Made by a program: the position numbers and the translations under genes. This document shows positions 1-11,380 of a DNA stretch of 64,000 bases, piece by piece. The stretch comes from Enterobacter pseudoroggenkampii (lineage in GTDB: Bacteria > Pseudomonadota > Gammaproteobacteria > Enterobacterales > Enterobacteriaceae), in NCBI RefSeq assembly GCF_026420145.1, contig NZ_JAPMLV010000005.1, positions 1 to 64,000 on the forward strand, read 5' to 3'. Within the stretch, counting starts at the first letter, position 1; each line of letters starts with the position of its first letter. Under the pieces are notes generated by a model, which saw nothing but the letters and a program-made list of their open reading frames with translations, was not told where the DNA came from and did not search any database.

Positions 1-5
1 ACGGA

Positions 6-82
<77 letters not shown>

Positions 83-98
83 ACACTTCTAAAACAAT

Positions 99-122
99 AA
101 ACACCCTTAAGGGTGTTTTTTT
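99..122 (+). terminator. Intrinsic terminator after tRNA-fMet
   Basis: Hairpin with arms AACACCC and GGGTGTT around TTAA, followed by a run of T. It sits 17 bases after the tRNA 3' end. Confidence 0.9.
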
Positions 123-169
123 GTATCTGTCGTTTGTGAATTTGCCGGGCGTGAACCCGGCCAAAAGAT

Positions 170-1423
170 CTACCCGCGCCGCGCCAGCGTCGCCCCGTCA
201 GAGAAATACGCACGAATCCCTGCCAGAATCGACTCCGCCACCTCCTGCTGGAATTTTGCCGTCTTGAGCTTACGCTCCTCTTCCACGTTACTGATAAACG
301 CGGTTTCTACCAGAATGGACGGGATATCCGGCGCCTTGAGTACCGCAAACCCGGCCTGTTCAACGCTGTTTTTATGCAGCTTATTGATGTTGCCCAGCTT
401 GCCCAGCACCGCTTTACCAAACTTCAGGCTGTCGTTAATGGTCAGCGACTGCACCATATCAAACATGGTGTGGTCGACGTAGCGATCGCCGCTTTTGCCC
501 ACGCCACCAATTAAGTCAGAGGCGTTCTGGGTATCCGCAAGGTATCTCGCGGCGGTACTGGTCGCGCCTTTGGTCGAGAGCGCAAACACCGACGAGCCGC
601 TTGGCTGACGGCTGGTAAACGCATCCGCATGGATCGACACGAACAAATCGGCACGCTGCTTCTGCGCTTTCGCCACCCGGACCTTCAGCGGAATGAAGAC
701 ATCCTCATTACGCGTCATATAGGCGCGCATATTGCCTTCTTTATCAATCAACGCTTTCAGGCGGCGCGCAATTTGCAGCACCACGTCTTTTTCACGCGTA
801 CGGTATTTCCCCACCGCGCCAGAGTCTTCGCCACCGTGGCCTGGATCGAGCATGATCACAATCGGACGATCGCGCCCTGCTTTCCCCGGCTGCGGACCGC
901 TTTGCGCAGGGGGCACCTGACGCTCCAAATCGCCCTTGTTGTAATCCTCCAGCAGGGCAAGAAGCGGATCCTGAATATCCGTCGCATTGGCCGGGTAGAG
1001 ATCCATCACCAGGCGCTCTTTGAAGGTCGCAACAGGCGCCAGGGCAAATAGCTGCGGCTTAACGTTCTGCTTCAGTTCAAACACCATGCGCACGGTTTGC
1101 GGATCAAATTGCCCGACGCGCGCCGATTTAATAAACGGATCGTCACCGCGGATCTGCGCCGCCATTCCTTTCAGCACGGAGTTGAGGTTAACGCCTTCGA
1201 GATCCACCACCACACGCTCCGGGTTGCTGAGGGCAAATTGCTTATATTTCAGCACGCGATTGGATTCGACCGTCACGCGCGTATAGGTCGACGATGGCCA
1301 GACGCGCACCGCCACGACCTGGCTGGTGGCGGCAAGACCGACCTGACTGACGCTAAGCAACCACATTGCCCCGGCCCCTTTTAACAAACGGCGGCGGCTT
1401 ATTGCTGAATTGGATCCCGACAT
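170..1423 (-). CDS. amiC: N-acetylmuramoyl-L-alanine amidase AmiC
   Basis: Periplasmic zinc amidase that cleaves septal peptidoglycan during daughter-cell separation. The chosen start gives 417 aa, the E. coli AmiC length; the open frame extends 28 codons upstream but that part does not look like AmiC. The N-terminus has a twin-arginine motif (SRRRLLKG) then a hydrophobic stretch, so Tat export is expected. An AMIN domain (about residues 30-130) is followed by an Amidase_3 domain (about 190-410) with zinc/catalytic motifs [17 protein letters not shown] and ETAFISN. It is divergent from argA. Its likely activator ActS is encoded near the right end of this window. Confidence 0.97.
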   Translation of the reverse strand: MSGSNSAISRRRLLKGAGAMWLLSVSQVGLAATSQVVAVRVWPSSTYTRVTVESNRVLKYKQFALSNPERVVVDLEGVNLNSVLKGMAAQIRGDDPFIKSARVGQFDPQTVRMVFELKQNVKPQLFALAPVATFKERLVMDLYPANATDIQDPLLALLEDYNKGDLERQVPPAQSGPQPGKAGRDRPIVIMLDPGHGGEDSGAVGKYRTREKDVVLQIARRLKALIDKEGNMRAYMTRNEDVFIPLKVRVAKAQKQRADLFVSIHADAFTSRQPSGSSVFALSTKGATSTAARYLADTQNASDLIGGVGKSGDRYVDHTMFDMVQSLTINDSLKFGKAVLGKLGNINKLHKNSVEQAGFAVLKAPDIPSILVETAFISNVEEERKLKTAKFQQEVAESILAGIRAYFSDGATLARRG

Positions 1424-1599
1424 GCTTCTCCCGAGCAAGAACACTGACTGATATACAAAATGTCCAGATTGACCGAAAACTTTAACGAATGACGCATAAA
1501 CTGTCATCTATAAAAGGGTAAACAATCATACGCTAACGCACGGATTACTTACCAATTTCTGTGGGTCGCGGAAAATTTGCGCTTGCACACGCGACCACA

Positions 1600-1638
1600 A
1601 TCGAATAAAAATACAGAAATTACGAATAAACATTCATT
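1600..1638 (+). promoter_or_regulatory. Two ARG boxes (ArgR operator) upstream of argA
   Basis: Two 18-bp imperfect palindromes, 1600-1617 (core GAATAAAAATACA) and 1621-1638 (core GAATAAACATTCA), separated by exactly 3 bp. Tandem 18-bp boxes with 3-bp spacing are the known ArgR hexamer target (consensus TGAAT-N4-ATTCA). They end 12 bases before the argA start codon, so arginine-dependent repression of argA is expected. Confidence 0.85.
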
Positions 1639-1650
1639 AAGGGTTGTGCC

Positions 1651-2982
1651 ATGGTGAAGGAACGTAGAACCGAACTGGTCCAGGGATTCCGCCATTCTGT
1701 TCCCTATATCAACGCCCATCGGGGAAAAACGTTTGTCATCATGCTTGGCGGCGAAGCCATTGAGCATGAAAATTTTTCCAGCATCGTCAATGACATTGGC
1801 CTGCTGCACAGCCTGGGGATCCGCCTGGTGGTGGTGTATGGCGCGCGTCCACAGATCGACGCCAACCTGGCCGCTCACCACCACGAGCCGATTTACCACA
1901 AACATACCCGCGTCACCGATGCCAAAACCCTTGAGCTGGTGAAACAGGCGGCGGGCCTGCTGCAGCTGGATATTACCGCTCGCCTGTCCATGAGCCTGAA
2001 CAACACGCCGCTGCAGGGGGCGCATATCAACGTCGTGAGCGGCAACTTCATCATTGCCCAGCCGCTTGGCGTGGACGATGGCGTGGATTACTGTCACAGC
2101 GGCCGTATTCGTCGTATTGATGAAGAAGCCATTCATCGCCAGCTGGACAGCGGTGCCATCGTGCTGATGGGCCCGGTCGCTGTCTCTGTAACGGGCGAAA
2201 GCTTTAACCTGACGTCTGAAGAGATCGCCACGCAGTTGGCGATCAAGCTGAAGGCGGAAAAAATGATTGGGTTCTGCTCCTCCCAGGGCGTGGTGAACGA
2301 TGAAGGAACAATCGTGCCGGAACTCTTCCCGAACGAAGCCCAGGCCCGCGTGGAGGCGCTGGAAGCCGAAGGCGATTACCACTCCGGCACCGTCCGCTTC
2401 CTGCGTGGCGCCGTGAAGGCCTGCCGCAGCGGCGTGCGCCGCAGCCACCTGATCAGCTATCAGGAAGACGGGGCATTGCTGCAGGAGCTGTTCTCCCGCG
2501 ACGGTATTGGTACACAGATTGTGATGGAGAGTGCGGAGCAGATCCGCCGCGCCACCATCAACGATATCGGCGGCATTCTGGAACTGATCCGCCCGCTGGA
2601 ACAGCAGGGTATTCTGGTGCGTCGCTCACGCGAACAGCTGGAGATGGAGATCGACAAATTCACCATTATTCAGCGCGATAACCTGACCATCGCCTGCGCC
2701 GCGCTCTATCCGTTCCCGGAAGAGAAGATCGGTGAAATGGCCTGCGTGGCAGTGCATCCTGATTACCGCAGCTCTTCTCGCGGTGAAATGCTGCTTGAGC
2801 GCGTGGCGGCACAGGCGCGCCAGATGGGGCTGAGCAAGCTGTTCGTCCTGACGACGCGCAGCATTCACTGGTTCCAGGAGCGCGGGTTTACGCCGGTGGA
2901 TATCGATTCTCTGCCGGAGACGAAGAAAGAGATGTACAACTATCAGCGCCGCTCAAAAGTACTGATGGCTGACCTGGGATAA
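1651..2982 (+). CDS. argA: Amino-acid N-acetyltransferase (N-acetylglutamate synthase) ArgA
   Basis: Catalyses acetyl-CoA + glutamate to N-acetylglutamate, the first step of arginine synthesis. It is 443 aa, the same as E. coli ArgA. The N-terminal amino-acid-kinase-like domain (about 1-280, [19 protein letters not shown]) is the arginine-feedback-binding module. A C-terminal GNAT domain (about 295-440, [14 protein letters not shown] acetyl-CoA loop) is catalytic. Start ATG at 1651 follows GGGTTGTGCC. The tandem ARG boxes upstream show transcriptional control by ArgR. Confidence 0.98.
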   Translation: MVKERRTELVQGFRHSVPYINAHRGKTFVIMLGGEAIEHENFSSIVNDIGLLHSLGIRLVVVYGARPQIDANLAAHHHEPIYHKHTRVTDAKTLELVKQAAGLLQLDITARLSMSLNNTPLQGAHINVVSGNFIIAQPLGVDDGVDYCHSGRIRRIDEEAIHRQLDSGAIVLMGPVAVSVTGESFNLTSEEIATQLAIKLKAEKMIGFCSSQGVVNDEGTIVPELFPNEAQARVEALEAEGDYHSGTVRFLRGAVKACRSGVRRSHLISYQEDGALLQELFSRDGIGTQIVMESAEQIRRATINDIGGILELIRPLEQQGILVRRSREQLEMEIDKFTIIQRDNLTIACAALYPFPEEKIGEMACVAVHPDYRSSSRGEMLLERVAAQARQMGLSKLFVLTTRSIHWFQERGFTPVDIDSLPETKKEMYNYQRRSKVLMADLG

Positions 2983-2988
2983 TACGAC

Positions 2989-3013
2989 GCCCTCACCGTC
3001 CGGCGAGGGCTTT
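2989..3013. terminator. Bidirectional terminator between argA and recD
   Basis: Arms GCCCTC and GAGGGC enclose an inner CCG/CGG pair (2989-3010), followed by a short T-rich stretch. It lies between the convergent argA and recD stop codons. Confidence 0.75.
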
Positions 3014-3016
3014 CGT

Positions 3017-4837
3017 TCAGAGGGACTCAAATATCGCGCCCAGCCCGCTTCGACGTTCCGTACAGGTGGCAATCGCCTGCACCAGCACGCGTTCATCGGT
3101 ATACAGCGACAGGCGCTGACGCGCGCGCGTTATGGCGGTATAGATCAGCTCGCGGGTAATGACGGGGGAAAGCTGCGTGGGCAGGATCAGCGCCGCGTGG
3201 TTAAATTCGGAGCCCTGGGATTTATGCACCGTCATCGCCCAGGCGGTTTCATGCTCGGGCAAACGGCTGGGCTGGAAAGACTTCACGCTCCCGTCCGGCA
3301 TCTGGAACCAGACGCGCAGTCCCTGACCGCAGTCGAGCGCAATCCCGATATCCCCGTTAAACAATCCCAGCGCGCTGTCGTTACGGGAGATCATCACCGG
3401 TCGCCCTTCATACCAGCGCGAGTGCGGGGTACGGTTAATTTTGCGTTTTTGCGCCAGCAGCTGTTCCAGCCTGTCGTTAAGACCCCGGACACCAAAGGGG
3501 CCTTCCCTCAGCGCACAGAGCAACTGATATTCGCCAAACGCGGCAATGACCTGCTCCGGCGTACTTTGCTGTTGTACGTCCGTCAGAAAGCGCTGGTACC
3601 CCTGCAGGGCGTCGTCAAGCATCGCCTGATACTCTTCCGCGCTTTGCAGCGATTTTTTCTCAATATCCGTAAAGGTTCCGTCAAATACCGCCGTGGTGGC
3701 GCGCCGGTCGCCCCGGTTCACCGCTGCCGCAAGCTGGCCGATGCCGGAGTCGCTGCCGAAACGGTAGCTTTTTTGCAGCAGACACAGGCTGTCGCGCAGC
3801 GCCCCTGCTAGCGAATGGTTTTCAGAGGTGAGCGAGCATCCGGTGAGACGGGCTAACTCCTGAGCGCGTTCAGCTGTATATCCCAGGCTGGCATAGGTGC
3901 AGATATCACCCAGTACCGCCCCCGCCTCCACGGAGGCAAGCTGGTCACGATCGCCGAGGAAAATGACGCGCGCGTGCGGCGGTAGCGCATCGATCAAACG
4001 CGACATCATCGTCAGGTCAATCATTGAGGCTTCATCCACCACCAGCACGTCAAGGTGCAGCGGATTACCGGCATGATAGCGCAGACGCTGGCTACCCGGC
4101 TGTGCGCCAAGCAAACGGTGCAGCGTGCTGGCCTCATTGGGGAAAAGCGCAAGCTGCTCCCCGGTTAGCGGCAGCTTTTGCAGCGCGCCGCCTAACGATT
4201 CCGTCAGACGTGCCGCCGCTTTACCGGTGGGGGCCGCCAGGCGAATACGGCACTTTTGCTCACCCGATAACTGAATCAACGCGGCAAGCAGTTTTGCCAC
4301 GGTGGTCGTTTTCCCGGTACCCGGGCCGCCAGAAATCACCGAGATCCGTCGCGTTAAGGCCACGGCAGCCGCCACTTTCTGCCAGTCTGTCTCGTCGTCA
4401 GAGGTGAACAGCGTATCCAGCGTTTGCCGCAGCTGCGTTTCATCGCAGGGAAGCGGGGCGTTGGTCTCGCTGAAAAAGCGCGCTACCGTCAGTTCGTTAC
4501 GCCAGAGCCGATTAAGATACAAACGCTCGCCGACAAGGATCATCGGCGTCCCGGTATCGGCTCCGCTCACGGCAGGCGAGCCGAGTAGTATCTCCTGCCA
4601 GTCCACTGCGTCACCCAGCAGCGCGAAGCACGCCTGTAAAACCGGAGGCATCTTCTCATCCACCGCCAGACGCGACAGCGGCAGACACACGTGCCCCTCC
4701 CCCGCGTCTTTGCTCAGAATGGCGGCGGCAAGCATGACGGCAGGCTCCTCACCTGCCACCATCATGGCGAACTGCACATCCAGGTGGCGCAGTAATCGTT
4801 GTTCAACCGCGTCCAGCAGTAGCGCCTGCATCGTCAT
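3017..4837 (-). CDS. recD: Exodeoxyribonuclease V subunit alpha (RecD helicase)
   Basis: Fast 5'-3' helicase subunit of RecBCD, which processes double-strand breaks and degrades linear foreign DNA. It is 606 aa (E. coli 608). The Walker A motif GPGTGKT is at residues 171-177; [10 protein letters not shown] is the Walker B region; [11 protein letters not shown] and [10 protein letters not shown] are later superfamily-1 helicase motifs. The start ATG overlaps the recB stop (ATGA), so translation is coupled. A second in-frame ATG two codons downstream is an alternative start. Confidence 0.98.
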   Translation of the reverse strand: MTMQALLLDAVEQRLLRHLDVQFAMMVAGEEPAVMLAAAILSKDAGEGHVCLPLSRLAVDEKMPPVLQACFALLGDAVDWQEILLGSPAVSGADTGTPMILVGERLYLNRLWRNELTVARFFSETNAPLPCDETQLRQTLDTLFTSDDETDWQKVAAAVALTRRISVISGGPGTGKTTTVAKLLAALIQLSGEQKCRIRLAAPTGKAAARLTESLGGALQKLPLTGEQLALFPNEASTLHRLLGAQPGSQRLRYHAGNPLHLDVLVVDEASMIDLTMMSRLIDALPPHARVIFLGDRDQLASVEAGAVLGDICTYASLGYTAERAQELARLTGCSLTSENHSLAGALRDSLCLLQKSYRFGSDSGIGQLAAAVNRGDRRATTAVFDGTFTDIEKKSLQSAEEYQAMLDDALQGYQRFLTDVQQQSTPEQVIAAFGEYQLLCALREGPFGVRGLNDRLEQLLAQKRKINRTPHSRWYEGRPVMISRNDSALGLFNGDIGIALDCGQGLRVWFQMPDGSVKSFQPSRLPEHETAWAMTVHKSQGSEFNHAALILPTQLSPVITRELIYTAITRARQRLSLYTDERVLVQAIATCTERRSGLGAIFESL

Positions 4838-7800
4838 GCCACCTCCTCCGTGCCTGCAGCAAACAGGTTATCCATTTTTTCAATCAGTTCCGCAGCCGGA
4901 CGCGTGCTAAAGACGCCGGAACGCGGGTCGTTAGCATCCACTCCGCGCAGGAACAGGTAAATTACGCCGCCAAAATGCGCTTCGTAGCGGTAATCAGCCA
5001 TGCGATGGCGCAGGTAACGGTGCAGCGCCAGGGTATAAAGCTGGTACTGCAGATCGTAGCGATGCATCTGCATGGCCGCGGCCATCGCGTCTTGCGTGTA
5101 GGCTTCGCTGCTTTCACCCAGCCAGTTCGATTTGTAATCCAGCAGGTAGTAGCGCCCTTCGTGGCGGAAAACCAGGTCGATAAAACCTTTGAGCATCCCC
5201 TGCACCTGGCGGAAGTTCAGCGGCGGGCACCCGGCGGATAACGGATCGTACTCGCGGATCACCGCATCAAGCGCCTCTGCCCTGAGCGGGCTGGCGATGG
5301 GGAGATAAAACTCCATCTCCACCTGCTTATCTTTGGTAGTCAACTGGCTAAGCGAGATCCCCTGCGCGGTGAGCGGAGCATGCAGAACCGCGCGGATCCA
5401 GTCGGTGAGAACCGGCTGCCAATGCGCGTCGTAACCACCGCTCTGTAACATCTTCAGCACCCACTCTTCGGAAACCGGCTGGGTAAAATCCAGCTCTTCA
5501 AACAGGCTGTGCAAAAACGTGCCTGGAGAAGCGCCGCGCGGGAACTGGTGCGGCGTGAGCACCGGCTCAACGGGTACGCTACCGGCCCCCGCGGCATCCA
5601 CGTCCAGTTTTGGCATCAGATCCTGAGCGATACTCTGCCCGTGCTGTTGTAAACCGGAGTAGCTGGTGACGCGCCAGTCGTCGGCTATCGTACGCACAAC
5701 CTGGCGGGCATGGAGCGCTGAATCACGCAGCTCCGGCATCTGCCAGCGGCTGTTGTCGGGCAGCGAAGGAATATGCAGGGCAACATGCTCAGTGCAAAGG
5801 GATTCGATGCACTGGCGCAGGCCCGCCGCGTCTTTGGGTTCACCCTGCTGAATAAGCCGCCCCAGCGCGCTCAGATGAAAATCGCTCTCCCCGCTCTTTT
5901 CGCCCCGACGCCGGAACAGAGGCGCAACGCCCAGGCTGCAGTGCCAGACCGAACGGGTCAGCGCTACGTAGAGCAGGCGTAAATCTTCCGCCAGACGTTC
6001 GGCCTCTGCCAGCTCAACGCTGGACTCCGCGTTGCTGAGATCGAGCACCGCCTCAAACGATTCGCGATCGTGGTAAAAGGCCTGATCCTGCACGCGGTAA
6101 TTGGCAATAAACGGCAGCCAGACCAGCGGATATTCCAGGCCTTTTGATTTGTGAATGGTGACGATCTGCACCAGATGTTTATCACTCTCGAGGCGCATCT
6201 GCTGGCTGGACGAATTGCTGTTCGGATCGGCAATCTGCTGCGCCAGCCAGCGCACCAGAGCGTGCTCGCTCTCCAGCTGCGTACCCGCTTCCTGCAACAG
6301 TTCGCTGATATGTAAAATATCGGTCAAACGGCGCTCGCCGCCTGCTGTCGCCAGCATATTCTCAGCAATGTGGCGCTGCGCCATGAGCTCGCGCACCATT
6401 GCCATTACCCCGCGCTTCTGCCATTTTTCGCGGTAGCGAACAAACTCTTCGACCACGGCATCCCATGCGGCTTCGTCATTGTTGAGCGCATCAATATCCC
6501 GCGCGTTCAGCCCGAGCATCGCGCTCGCCAGTGCGCTGCGCAGCGTGCTTTCCCGCTCCGGGGCCAGCACGGCCTGCAGCAGCCATAGCATCTCCTGCGC
6601 TTCCAGCGTTTCAAAGACGCTGTCGCGGTTTGAGAGGTAGACGGAGGGGATATTCAGTAACGTCAGGGCGTCGCGGATGAGCGCGGCCTCCTGACGGCTA
6701 CGCACCAGTACCGTAATATCCGATGCCTTTACCGGAGTGGGTTTATCCCCCTTCCACAGCAGCGCGTCACCGCGCGCGCCCGCACTGAGCCAGTCACGGA
6801 TTTGCGCGGCACAGTGCTGGGCCATGGCATTTTGATAGTCGGCAACGCCGCAGCCTTCCCCATCCAGCAGCCAGAAGTTCATGGCAGGCTGCGTCTCGCC
6901 GTTGAACTCGAAGCGCAACGAGGCATTTTTCTCGGCAAACTTTACCGGCTGAAACGGGATCTCCCGGAACATAAACGCCGTATCCATGCGGCTGAAGAGC
7001 CCGTTGACGCTTTCCACCATGCCGGGAGAGGAGCGCCAGTTGGTATCGAGCGTGTAGTGCGCGTCAACCTCGCTGCGGGCTTTCATGTAGGTGAAAATAT
7101 CCGCACCGCGGAAGGCGTAGATAGCCTGTTTCGGATCGCCGATTAGCAGCAGCGCGGTGTCGGGCTGCTGGCGCCAGATACGGCGGAAAATGCGGTACTG
7201 CTGCGGGTCGGTATCCTGAAATTCGTCGATCATCGCCACCGGGAAACGGGTGCGGATCGCGGCGGCAAGCGCTTCACCGTTTTCACTGCACAGCGCCGCA
7301 TCAAGGCGGCTCAGCATATCGTCGAAACCCAGTTCACCCCGGCGGCGTTTCTCACGCGCGACGGCTTCGCGAATTTCCGTCATGGCGCGGGTAATCATCA
7401 GATCGTTGAGCGTTAAGGGCTCCGCCAGCAGGGATTCAATCGCCACAAACAGGGGATGCTCAGGGACAATGCCGTCGGCTTTGGTCCGCTCAACCAGGAA
7501 ACGTTGGGAGAATTTCTCCAGCGCGTCCGGGAGCTGGTAGCCTCGCGTCTCTTCCTGCGCCCATGCGCCGATCTTGTCGATCCATTTCCCCTGATTGCCA
7601 CGGTTAAACTTGCGTCGGTCAATCCCGGAATTTTCGATGATTGCGTCAATCTCGCCAACGGACTCAAGCCATTTTTGCTTGATGTCGGCAATCTGCGCGA
7701 TGATTTTTTCATGCCGTGAGGCCAGCGTTTCATCTGCCGGCGGCGGGGATTTGATGACTGGCGCTTCCCCCTGCAGATAACGATCGATAGCGCGCAGCAG

Positions 7801-8376
7801 CGCCTCCGGGCCCTTCCACAACGCGTGTACGGCTTCGGCGATATCGCGCGGTAACGGGTAGCAATGGCGACGCCAGAAATCCGCGCAGGCCTGATAGCGA
7901 AGCACGGATTCATCTTCAATAAGCTGCTGCTCAAACAGCATGCCGGATTCAAACGCATTCAGGCTCAGCATGCGCTGGCAAAAACCGTGAATGGTGAAGA
8001 CGGACGCTTCATCCATCTGCCGTTCGGCGAGGAGCAGCCACTGTGCTGCCTGTTGCTTATCGGCAATCTCTTCCAGAAGACTCGCGTAGAGAGGGTTATT
8101 CGTGCTCTGACGCAGACAGGCGATGCGCAGCTCGTGGATATTGGTACGAATACGGCCCCGCAGCTCAGCGGTAGCAGCCTCGGTGAAGGTCACCACCAGC
8201 AGCTCTTCCACGCTCAAAGGGCGTGGAAAAGCGGCGTTGCCGCCAAGCCCCAGCAGCAGACGCAGATAAAGGGCGGCGATGGTGAAGGTTTTTCCCGTTC
8301 CCGCTGAGGCTTCAATCAATCGTTCACCCTGCAGAGGTAAACGTAAGGGATCAAGGGACTCAGCGGTACCGGTCAT
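4834..8376 (-). CDS. recB: Exodeoxyribonuclease V subunit beta (RecB)
   Basis: Helicase-nuclease subunit of RecBCD, 1180 aa, as in E. coli. Motif [10 protein letters not shown] is at residues 22-30. [12 protein letters not shown] is motif II and [15 protein letters not shown] a later SF1A motif. The C-terminal PD-(D/E)xK nuclease contains GFIDLVF and LLDYKSN, carrying the metal-binding aspartates and catalytic lysine. The start ATG overlaps the ptrA stop (ATGA) and its stop overlaps the recD start, giving a tightly coupled ptrA-recB-recD run. Confidence 0.98.
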   Translation of the reverse strand: MTGTAESLDPLRLPLQGERLIEASAGTGKTFTIAALYLRLLLGLGGNAAFPRPLSVEELLVVTFTEAATAELRGRIRTNIHELRIACLRQSTNNPLYASLLEEIADKQQAAQWLLLAERQMDEASVFTIHGFCQRMLSLNAFESGMLFEQQLIEDESVLRYQACADFWRRHCYPLPRDIAEAVHALWKGPEALLRAIDRYLQGEAPVIKSPPPADETLASRHEKIIAQIADIKQKWLESVGEIDAIIENSGIDRRKFNRGNQGKWIDKIGAWAQEETRGYQLPDALEKFSQRFLVERTKADGIVPEHPLFVAIESLLAEPLTLNDLMITRAMTEIREAVAREKRRRGELGFDDMLSRLDAALCSENGEALAAAIRTRFPVAMIDEFQDTDPQQYRIFRRIWRQQPDTALLLIGDPKQAIYAFRGADIFTYMKARSEVDAHYTLDTNWRSSPGMVESVNGLFSRMDTAFMFREIPFQPVKFAEKNASLRFEFNGETQPAMNFWLLDGEGCGVADYQNAMAQHCAAQIRDWLSAGARGDALLWKGDKPTPVKASDITVLVRSRQEAALIRDALTLLNIPSVYLSNRDSVFETLEAQEMLWLLQAVLAPERESTLRSALASAMLGLNARDIDALNNDEAAWDAVVEEFVRYREKWQKRGVMAMVRELMAQRHIAENMLATAGGERRLTDILHISELLQEAGTQLESEHALVRWLAQQIADPNSNSSSQQMRLESDKHLVQIVTIHKSKGLEYPLVWLPFIANYRVQDQAFYHDRESFEAVLDLSNAESSVELAEAERLAEDLRLLYVALTRSVWHCSLGVAPLFRRRGEKSGESDFHLSALGRLIQQGEPKDAAGLRQCIESLCTEHVALHIPSLPDNSRWQMPELRDSALHARQVVRTIADDWRVTSYSGLQQHGQSIAQDLMPKLDVDAAGAGSVPVEPVLTPHQFPRGASPGTFLHSLFEELDFTQPVSEEWVLKMLQSGGYDAHWQPVLTDWIRAVLHAPLTAQGISLSQLTTKDKQVEMEFYLPIASPLRAEALDAVIREYDPLSAGCPPLNFRQVQGMLKGFIDLVFRHEGRYYLLDYKSNWLGESSEAYTQDAMAAAMQMHRYDLQYQLYTLALHRYLRHRMADYRYEAHFGGVIYLFLRGVDANDPRSGVFSTRPAAELIEKMDNLFAAGTEEVA

Positions 8377-11240
8377 TCTTTCTTACTCCAGGGCATAGAT
8401 TGCTGCAGCGCGCTGACGCTTTTCCAGACTTTCCAGCCTTTCGGGTTCACGTACTCCGTTTTCCCGTTCTGGCTACCGGAAACCTGGGACAGGATGGTGA
8501 TACCCTGCGGCTTAATGACCGCCTGATGGAAGAAGTCGGCAACCTTCTGCGGCGTCAGCTGTTTTATCTCGGCCACTACTTTATCACGCGAATCAAAATT
8601 CAGATTACCGCGATCGAAATCTTTGCTCAGCTGCGAGGCTTCTTCACCCAGCGTCTGCGGCGGCTGCATTACCTGCGCGATGACGGCCTGCTGGATCTGA
8701 GCAAACTCTTCCGGCTTCATCGCGCGCAGCTTTGCTTCCACCTGCGGGAAGAAGGCCTGGTAACGCTGCCAGAGATACGCCGGCTGTTTGTCGCTGCTTT
8801 GCAGCAGGAAGCCCAGCCCCCACTGTCGGCCGACGTTCATGGAGAAGGCAAATACCGCGTAGCCAAGCTGCTCTTCTGTGCGTAACTGGTTATAGAACCA
8901 CGGCTGAATAATTTGTCCCAGCACGGCGCTCTGCGCTGAGCTGGCGAATTCATCATACCCCGTTGGCACAAAGACCGCGGCCAGCGCAGAATCCGTGCTG
9001 TTACCCGTCTTTTCAAAAATCACATTCTGCTTTTTCTCAACCAGCACGTCCTGGTTGCGGCACCACTCGTCGCCTTTCGAACCGAGCTGAGTGCGCACAT
9101 TCTCCGCCAGGGTTTTGGCCTGATCCTCACTCATGTTGCCGACGATCAGGAACTCCGGGCGCGTGTTGGTTTTCAGCGCGTCACGGTACGCCAGCACGTC
9201 TTTTAAGGAGATCGAAGGCAGCAGCGCGCGGCGGTCTTCTCGCTGGAAATAAGGAACCTGCGACAGCATTTGCGCCGGCATAAGCGCCAGATCGTAAGCT
9301 TTGCCCTTCTCCGCAGAATCCATCATCTGGGCGTACCACGATTTGGCCTGCTCAAGCTGCTCTTCCGTCGGCGTGTAGCTGAAATACCCTTCCAGCAGTG
9401 CCTGGAACAGCTGAGGCAAACGCTGGGTATAGCCGTTTGCATTGAGCATCAAACCGTTGTTGGCGTTGGTGGAGAAGCTGATGCCGCCCACGGCCGCCTG
9501 GTTGCTGAGCTGATCGAGCGCAATCCCGGCGAGATAATCATTGAGCGCGAACATCACCTGATTTTTGGCGCTGTTCATCGCTTTTGGATTACGCAGCACC
9601 ACGCTGACATCGGCCTTTGGCTCGCTGGCGAAATAGCGGCTTGGGGTATACACGACGCGCAGCGTTGGCTCATCAATGATCAGCGCCGGGTGCGGGTAAT
9701 CTTTAGTCGTTTTGGTCAGCGAGAAGTCATCCGGAATATAGGGGTTCAGCTCCGGCAGCTTCAACGCAATCTCCCCGGCCTTTTTCTGCCAGTCGGCGAA
9801 GGTCTGTGCGCTGATTTTATCTACCTGATAAGGGGCATCGACAAAGTACGCCGTCTTGTTATGCGGTTCGTTCGGGCTGATGAACCAGATGCGGGCATTC
9901 TCCGGCGTCATCATCGCCAGGCGGGATTTTACCGCCCCGGCGTCATACCGGTCGGCAATATTTACCGCATCGAGGGTATGTTCCACCGGCACGCGGATCA
10001 TGGTATCCGCCAGCCACTCAACGTAATCCATGTCGCGGGTGATGGACGGGTAACGGAAATCGAGATCCAGCACGTGGGCAAGTTCATCAAAATAGCGCTT
10101 ATCGACGCCTTTCTCGCGCAGTAAAGCGAGGTAGCTGAAGATAGCCGCCACGACTTCATCACGGTTGGCCTGTCCTTTGTCGGTCAGGGTGGCGGAGATC
10201 GCCAGCACGCCGCTATTGCCGTTCACAACCGGATCGGAGTCGGCGCGAATACCTTCCACCAGCCCCTGTTTTTGCAGCCAGTCAGAAAGCGTACCCGGGC
10301 TACGGTTACCTATCAGGTAGGTCACCAGCTCATCGGTTTTACTGCGAAACTGCGCGGTGTTGTTATCGATGCGGAATTCCACGCGCAGCACTTTGCGCGG
10401 CAGCGCCGGCACGTAGTGGATAACGATGCCTTTTTGCGCGTCCGTAACCACCGGGACGTTTATTTGCGGCAGGTCGATATTTTTATTCGGCACCCGGCCA
10501 AACGTTTTAGCCGCCATGTCTGCCAGCTCCGGCAACGGTTTATTGCTGTAGATGACCGCTTTCATCAGGTTGGCGGAGTAGTATTTATCGCGAAACGCGT
10601 GCAGGGCATCCAGCACCGGGCTGTTCGGTTTGTCGCTTAACGTCTCAAGGTTACCGCCGGAGAAACGCGAACCCGGGTGTGCAGGGTTGATGGTTTCGGC
10701 ACTGACCTGGGCCATGCGCATACCGTCTCGCGTGCGGGCCATGGTCAGCTCGGCATTCACCGCATTGCGTTCACGATCGGCATATTTTTTATCCAGCAAC
10801 GGGGCGGCGATGGAATCAGCAAGGCGATCGACCGCCCCTTCCAGCGCATCATTTTCGACTTCAAGATAAAAGGCCGTGCGGTACGGTGCCGTGCTGGCAT
10901 TGTGGCTGCCGCCATGCATTTTCAAAAATTCGGACAGGCTATCTGGCTGCGGGTATTTTTTTGACCCCATCAGCGTCATATGTTCCAGATAGTGCGCAAG
11001 ACCAGGATGAGCGTCAGGATCTTCCAGCGATCCAACCGGCACCACTAATGCCGAAAGGGATTTCACCGCCTGCGGATCGGAAACCAGCAGTACGGTCATG
11101 CCGTTATCAAGACGAATAGCCTGATATTGACGGGTATCTTTTTCGCTTTTACGAATAGTTTCCTGAACGGGTTGCCAACCGGAGTCTGCCTGAGTGACGG
11201 GTACCCAGAGGGCGAAAAACAAAACAAACGCTTTAAACAA
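8373..11240 (-). CDS. ptrA: Protease III (pitrilysin) PtrA
   Basis: Periplasmic zinc metallopeptidase (M16) that degrades small peptides. It is 955 aa (E. coli 962). Residues 1-18 are a hydrophobic signal peptide. The inverted zinc motif HYLEH is at residues 83-87, with the downstream glutamate in NAVNAEL. The start appears to be TTG: a stop codon lies five codons upstream in frame, AAAGAGGT sits about 7 bases before the TTG, and the next Met would remove the signal peptide. As in E. coli it is inserted between recC and recB. Confidence 0.95.
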   Translation of the reverse strand: MFKAFVLFFALWVPVTQADSGWQPVQETIRKSEKDTRQYQAIRLDNGMTVLLVSDPQAVKSLSALVVPVGSLEDPDAHPGLAHYLEHMTLMGSKKYPQPDSLSEFLKMHGGSHNASTAPYRTAFYLEVENDALEGAVDRLADSIAAPLLDKKYADRERNAVNAELTMARTRDGMRMAQVSAETINPAHPGSRFSGGNLETLSDKPNSPVLDALHAFRDKYYSANLMKAVIYSNKPLPELADMAAKTFGRVPNKNIDLPQINVPVVTDAQKGIVIHYVPALPRKVLRVEFRIDNNTAQFRSKTDELVTYLIGNRSPGTLSDWLQKQGLVEGIRADSDPVVNGNSGVLAISATLTDKGQANRDEVVAAIFSYLALLREKGVDKRYFDELAHVLDLDFRYPSITRDMDYVEWLADTMIRVPVEHTLDAVNIADRYDAGAVKSRLAMMTPENARIWFISPNEPHNKTAYFVDAPYQVDKISAQTFADWQKKAGEIALKLPELNPYIPDDFSLTKTTKDYPHPALIIDEPTLRVVYTPSRYFASEPKADVSVVLRNPKAMNSAKNQVMFALNDYLAGIALDQLSNQAAVGGISFSTNANNGLMLNANGYTQRLPQLFQALLEGYFSYTPTEEQLEQAKSWYAQMMDSAEKGKAYDLALMPAQMLSQVPYFQREDRRALLPSISLKDVLAYRDALKTNTRPEFLIVGNMSEDQAKTLAENVRTQLGSKGDEWCRNQDVLVEKKQNVIFEKTGNSTDSALAAVFVPTGYDEFASSAQSAVLGQIIQPWFYNQLRTEEQLGYAVFAFSMNVGRQWGLGFLLQSSDKQPAYLWQRYQAFFPQVEAKLRAMKPEEFAQIQQAVIAQVMQPPQTLGEEASQLSKDFDRGNLNFDSRDKVVAEIKQLTPQKVADFFHQAVIKPQGITILSQVSGSQNGKTEYVNPKGWKVWKSVSALQQSMPWSKKE

Positions 11241-11380
11241 GGTGCTACCTCTTTATCACGGCTACATCATTAACACATTGCGTGCTGGACACGCCAACAT
11301 CTCTTTATTGGGTACATCAGTCCGTGATAAGAAGTGCATCATAAATGAACACCCCATGCTGCGCAATTTTTATACAGCGC

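Noticed and set aside
1549..2448. 299-codon open frame opposite argA
   Set aside because: Histidine- and arginine-rich shadow of argA with no start signal or known family; argA is clearly the real gene.
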